DNA of 64,000 nt from positions 806,001 to 870,000 of the forward strand of contig CAWFML010000005.1 in assembly GCA_963817025.1 (NCBI GenBank), given 5' to 3'. Of this stretch, positions 62,517 to 64,000 are shown one piece after another. How positions within the stretch are numbered: the stretch's first letter is position 1; each line of letters opens with the position of its first letter. Under the pieces are notes generated by a model. That model was not told the DNA's origin. It saw only the letters and a list, made by a program, of their open reading frames with translations, and did no database searches. The DNA is from JACMLC01 sp963817025. Its GTDB lineage: Bacteria > Acidobacteriota > Blastocatellia > Pyrinomonadales > Pyrinomonadaceae. The position numbers and the translations under genes were made by a program.

Positions 62517-62566
62517 GAGCATGAAGGTGAAGCTGTTGAAACACCGGAGCGGCTTCACCTGTGCTC
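62517..62566 (-). terminator. Hairpin after the thioredoxin gene
   Basis: AGGTGAAGC pairs with GCTTCACCT, with an outer GAGC/GCTC pair. It begins 14 bases beyond the thioredoxin stop. Confidence 0.45.
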
Positions 62567-62580
62567 GCCTGACCTCAAGC

Positions 62581-62922
62581 TTAAGCGCTCGCTGCGCCGA
62601 CGTGCTTATCAATCATGCGCGAGATAGCGTCTTTGCTCGTCGCTCCCACCACGCGCTCTTCTTCCTTGCCGCCCTTAAAAAGTATCAGTGTCGGAATGCC
62701 CTTGATGCCGTATCTTTGCGAGATGCCCGGATTGTCATCCACGTTGAGCTTGACGACTCTCGCACTGCCCGCATATTTTTCAGCGACAGCATCCACGGTC
62801 GGCGCGAGCATGCGGCAGGGCGCGCACCATGCGGCCCAGAAATCCACCAGCACCGGCTGATCCGATTGCAACACATCCTGCTCAAAGCTGCTATCGCTGA
62901 CTTCTTTGACGTTCTCACTCAT
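62581..62922 (-). CDS. trxA: Thioredoxin
   Basis: The 113-residue protein has the thioredoxin fold: VLVDFWAAWCAPCRMLAP with the redox pair in CAPC rather than the commoner CGPC, the cis-proline in GIPTLILFKGG, and normal length. It should reduce protein disulfides in the cytoplasm. The start has AAGGAGATAAAAAGTAA upstream. The Gly-to-Ala change in the active site may shift the redox potential slightly. Confidence 0.92.
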   Translation of the reverse strand: MSENVKEVSDSSFEQDVLQSDQPVLVDFWAAWCAPCRMLAPTVDAVAEKYAGSARVVKLNVDDNPGISQRYGIKGIPTLILFKGGKEEERVVGATSKDAISRMIDKHVGAASA

Positions 62923-62965
62923 TTACTTTTTATCTCCTTGTTTCTTTACGAACGAAAGCCAAAAT

Positions 62966-63018
62966 AGATGCCAGATGCTGGATGTCAGTTCTTTATCGGC
63001 GTCTAACATCTGACATCT
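62966..63018. repeat. AGATGCCAGATGCTGG-type inverted repeat
   Basis: AGATGCCAGATGCTGGATGT pairs imperfectly with AACATCTGACATCT and GGCGTC. It sits between glgA and the thioredoxin gene. Confidence 0.55.
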
Positions 63019-63022
63019 CTCC

Positions 63023-64000
63023 TTACATATTCATCACGGCGCGATAGAGGCTCATGTATTTCGCGGCAGCCGCGCGCCATGAATTATCCACGCGCATGCC
63101 ATTGAGTTGAATCTTGCGCCACGTTTCCGGCTCTGCATAATAATAGAGAGCTTCTAAAATCTTTTCCAGCATTGGCCCGGCTGCATATCGCTGAAACTTG
63201 AAGCCGTTGCCGTTGCCGCTCAAGCGGTCAAAATCCTGCACTGTGTCGTCAAGCCCGCCTGTGGCGCGCACCACCGGAACCGTCCCGTAGCGCGTGCTGT
63301 ACATCTGATTCAAACCGCAAGGCTCATAGAGCGACGGCATCAGGAAGATGTCCGCGCCCGCTTCTATCTGATGCGCGAGCGGGTCGTTAAAGCCGACGAA
63401 GACTCCGACCTGTCCGGGCGCAGCCACGCGCAACGCCTGCAAGAAATCTTCATACTCTTTTGCGCCTGAGCCGAGCGCGATAAAGGTCGCGCCGGTTTCA
63501 AGTATCGCACCCGCAGCCTCTTTAATGAGGTCGAAACCCTTCTGCGAAGTCAGGCGCGAAACGCTGGCGATGATAGGCCGGTCTAAATTTTCCGGCAAGC
63601 CGAAACGGCGCAGCAAATCCAGTTTGCACATCCGCTTGCCCGAAAGATTCTCCGCGTTGTAATGCGCCGCGAGATGTTTGTCGGTCGCAGGATTCCAGAC
63701 ATCGTAATCCACGCCGTTCGTGATGCCGACGAGGCGGTCGCTGCGTGCGCGCAAAATCCATTCGAGGCCGTGGCCGTGCTCCGGCGTCTGAATCTCAAGC
63801 GCATAGCGGCGGCTGACCGTCGAAAGAGCATCGCTCATCAGCAAGCCTGCCTTCAACGCAGATGCCGCGCCATCCGTCATAAAAGGCTCGCGGCGGTCAG
63901 GCGAGCCAAAGCCCATCCAATCCAGTTCCTTCGGGTCGAACGCCCCCTGATAAGCCAGATTGTGAATCGAAAAGAGCGTGCGCGTGCGCGCGTAGTACGG
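63023..64000 (-). CDS. glgA: Glycogen synthase GlgA (5' end outside window)
   Basis: The frame is open to the right edge of the window; about 326 C-terminal residues are visible. It transfers glucose from ADP-glucose to glycogen. Seen are SIHNLAYQGAF at the edge, SRRYALEIQTPEHGHGLEW, GITNGVDYDVWNP, SVSRLTSQKGFDLI in the donor-binding domain, and the highly conserved MPSLYEPCGLNQMYSTRYGT followed by RATGGLDDTVQDFD. All are normal for GT5 bacterial glycogen synthases. The start lies beyond the window. Confidence 0.94.
   Translation of the reverse strand, partial: PYYARTRTLFSIHNLAYQGAFDPKELDWMGFGSPDRREPFMTDGAASALKAGLLMSDALSTVSRRYALEIQTPEHGHGLEWILRARSDRLVGITNGVDYDVWNPATDKHLAAHYNAENLSGKRMCKLDLLRRFGLPENLDRPIIASVSRLTSQKGFDLIKEAAGAILETGATFIALGSGAKEYEDFLQALRVAAPGQVGVFVGFNDPLAHQIEAGADIFLMPSLYEPCGLNQMYSTRYGTVPVVRATGGLDDTVQDFDRLSGNGNGFKFQRYAAGPMLEKILEALYYYAEPETWRKIQLNGMRVDNSWRAAAAKYMSLYRAVMNM

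Overview
The window looks like chromosomal DNA of a Gram-negative, moderately GC-rich bacterium. LpxD (lipid A synthesis) supports an outer membrane. The abundance of secreted FG-GAP/VCBS-repeat proteins, the DUF1800/DUF1501 pair, Tat-tagged TldD and bacterial alpha-2-macroglobulin fit Acidobacteriota, most likely class Blastocatellia. The phylum assignment is inference, since there is no rRNA gene in the window.

Layout. 1-3.9 kb: the tail of a radical SAM gene, an exported protein and a diacylglycerol-type glycosyltransferase form a plus-strand operon. It is followed by a short-chain dehydrogenase and a ferritin-like protein with a textbook sigma70 promoter. 4-8.1 kb (minus): a small unknown protein, lpxD and priA. 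8.2-15.5 kb (minus): four consecutive secreted proteins ending in the same calcium-type VCBS/FG-GAP module. For all four a promoter of the TTGACA type can be seen, and for three a strong hairpin terminator; two are recent paralogues with a shared leader. 16-20.3 kb: GNAT, an ABC exporter pair and a four-helix membrane protein. 20.6-36.1 kb: three more VCBS proteins, one of them a di-heme cytochrome c peroxidase fusion, plus DUF1800/DUF1501, a VOC protein and a serine hydrolase. 36.2-49.7 kb: a 2017-residue alpha-2-macroglobulin, RtcA, TldD/TldE, a serine hydrolase and a metallo-beta-lactamase-fold hydrolase. 49.7-52.3 kb: a tRNA-rich stretch (Cys, Phe, Val and several tRNA fragments) with an HNH endonuclease, a structured RNA-like hairpin and a small transcription unit. 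52.4-57.8 kb: a giant SBBP/Ig/VCBS protein. 58-64 kb: a DNA glycosylase, an IS630-type element that truncated a TPR gene, tRNA-Lys, purA, a YkgJ-type protein, thioredoxin and the 3' part of glycogen synthase.

Two themes recur. First, eight different secreted proteins in 64 kb carry one C-terminal module with five or six D-x-D-x-D-G-type motifs joined to unrelated N-terminal parts (P-like, BACON, di-heme peroxidase, delta-60, SBBP, Ig-like). This looks like a common display or anchoring domain. Second, most intergenic gaps hold long inverted repeats of a few families. The commonest has arms reading CCCGCAAAGGCGCAAAG, and one copy is nested around another family, one is inside-out, and two run into the 5' ends of open frames.

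Functions are assigned from motifs read by eye; no database search was run.
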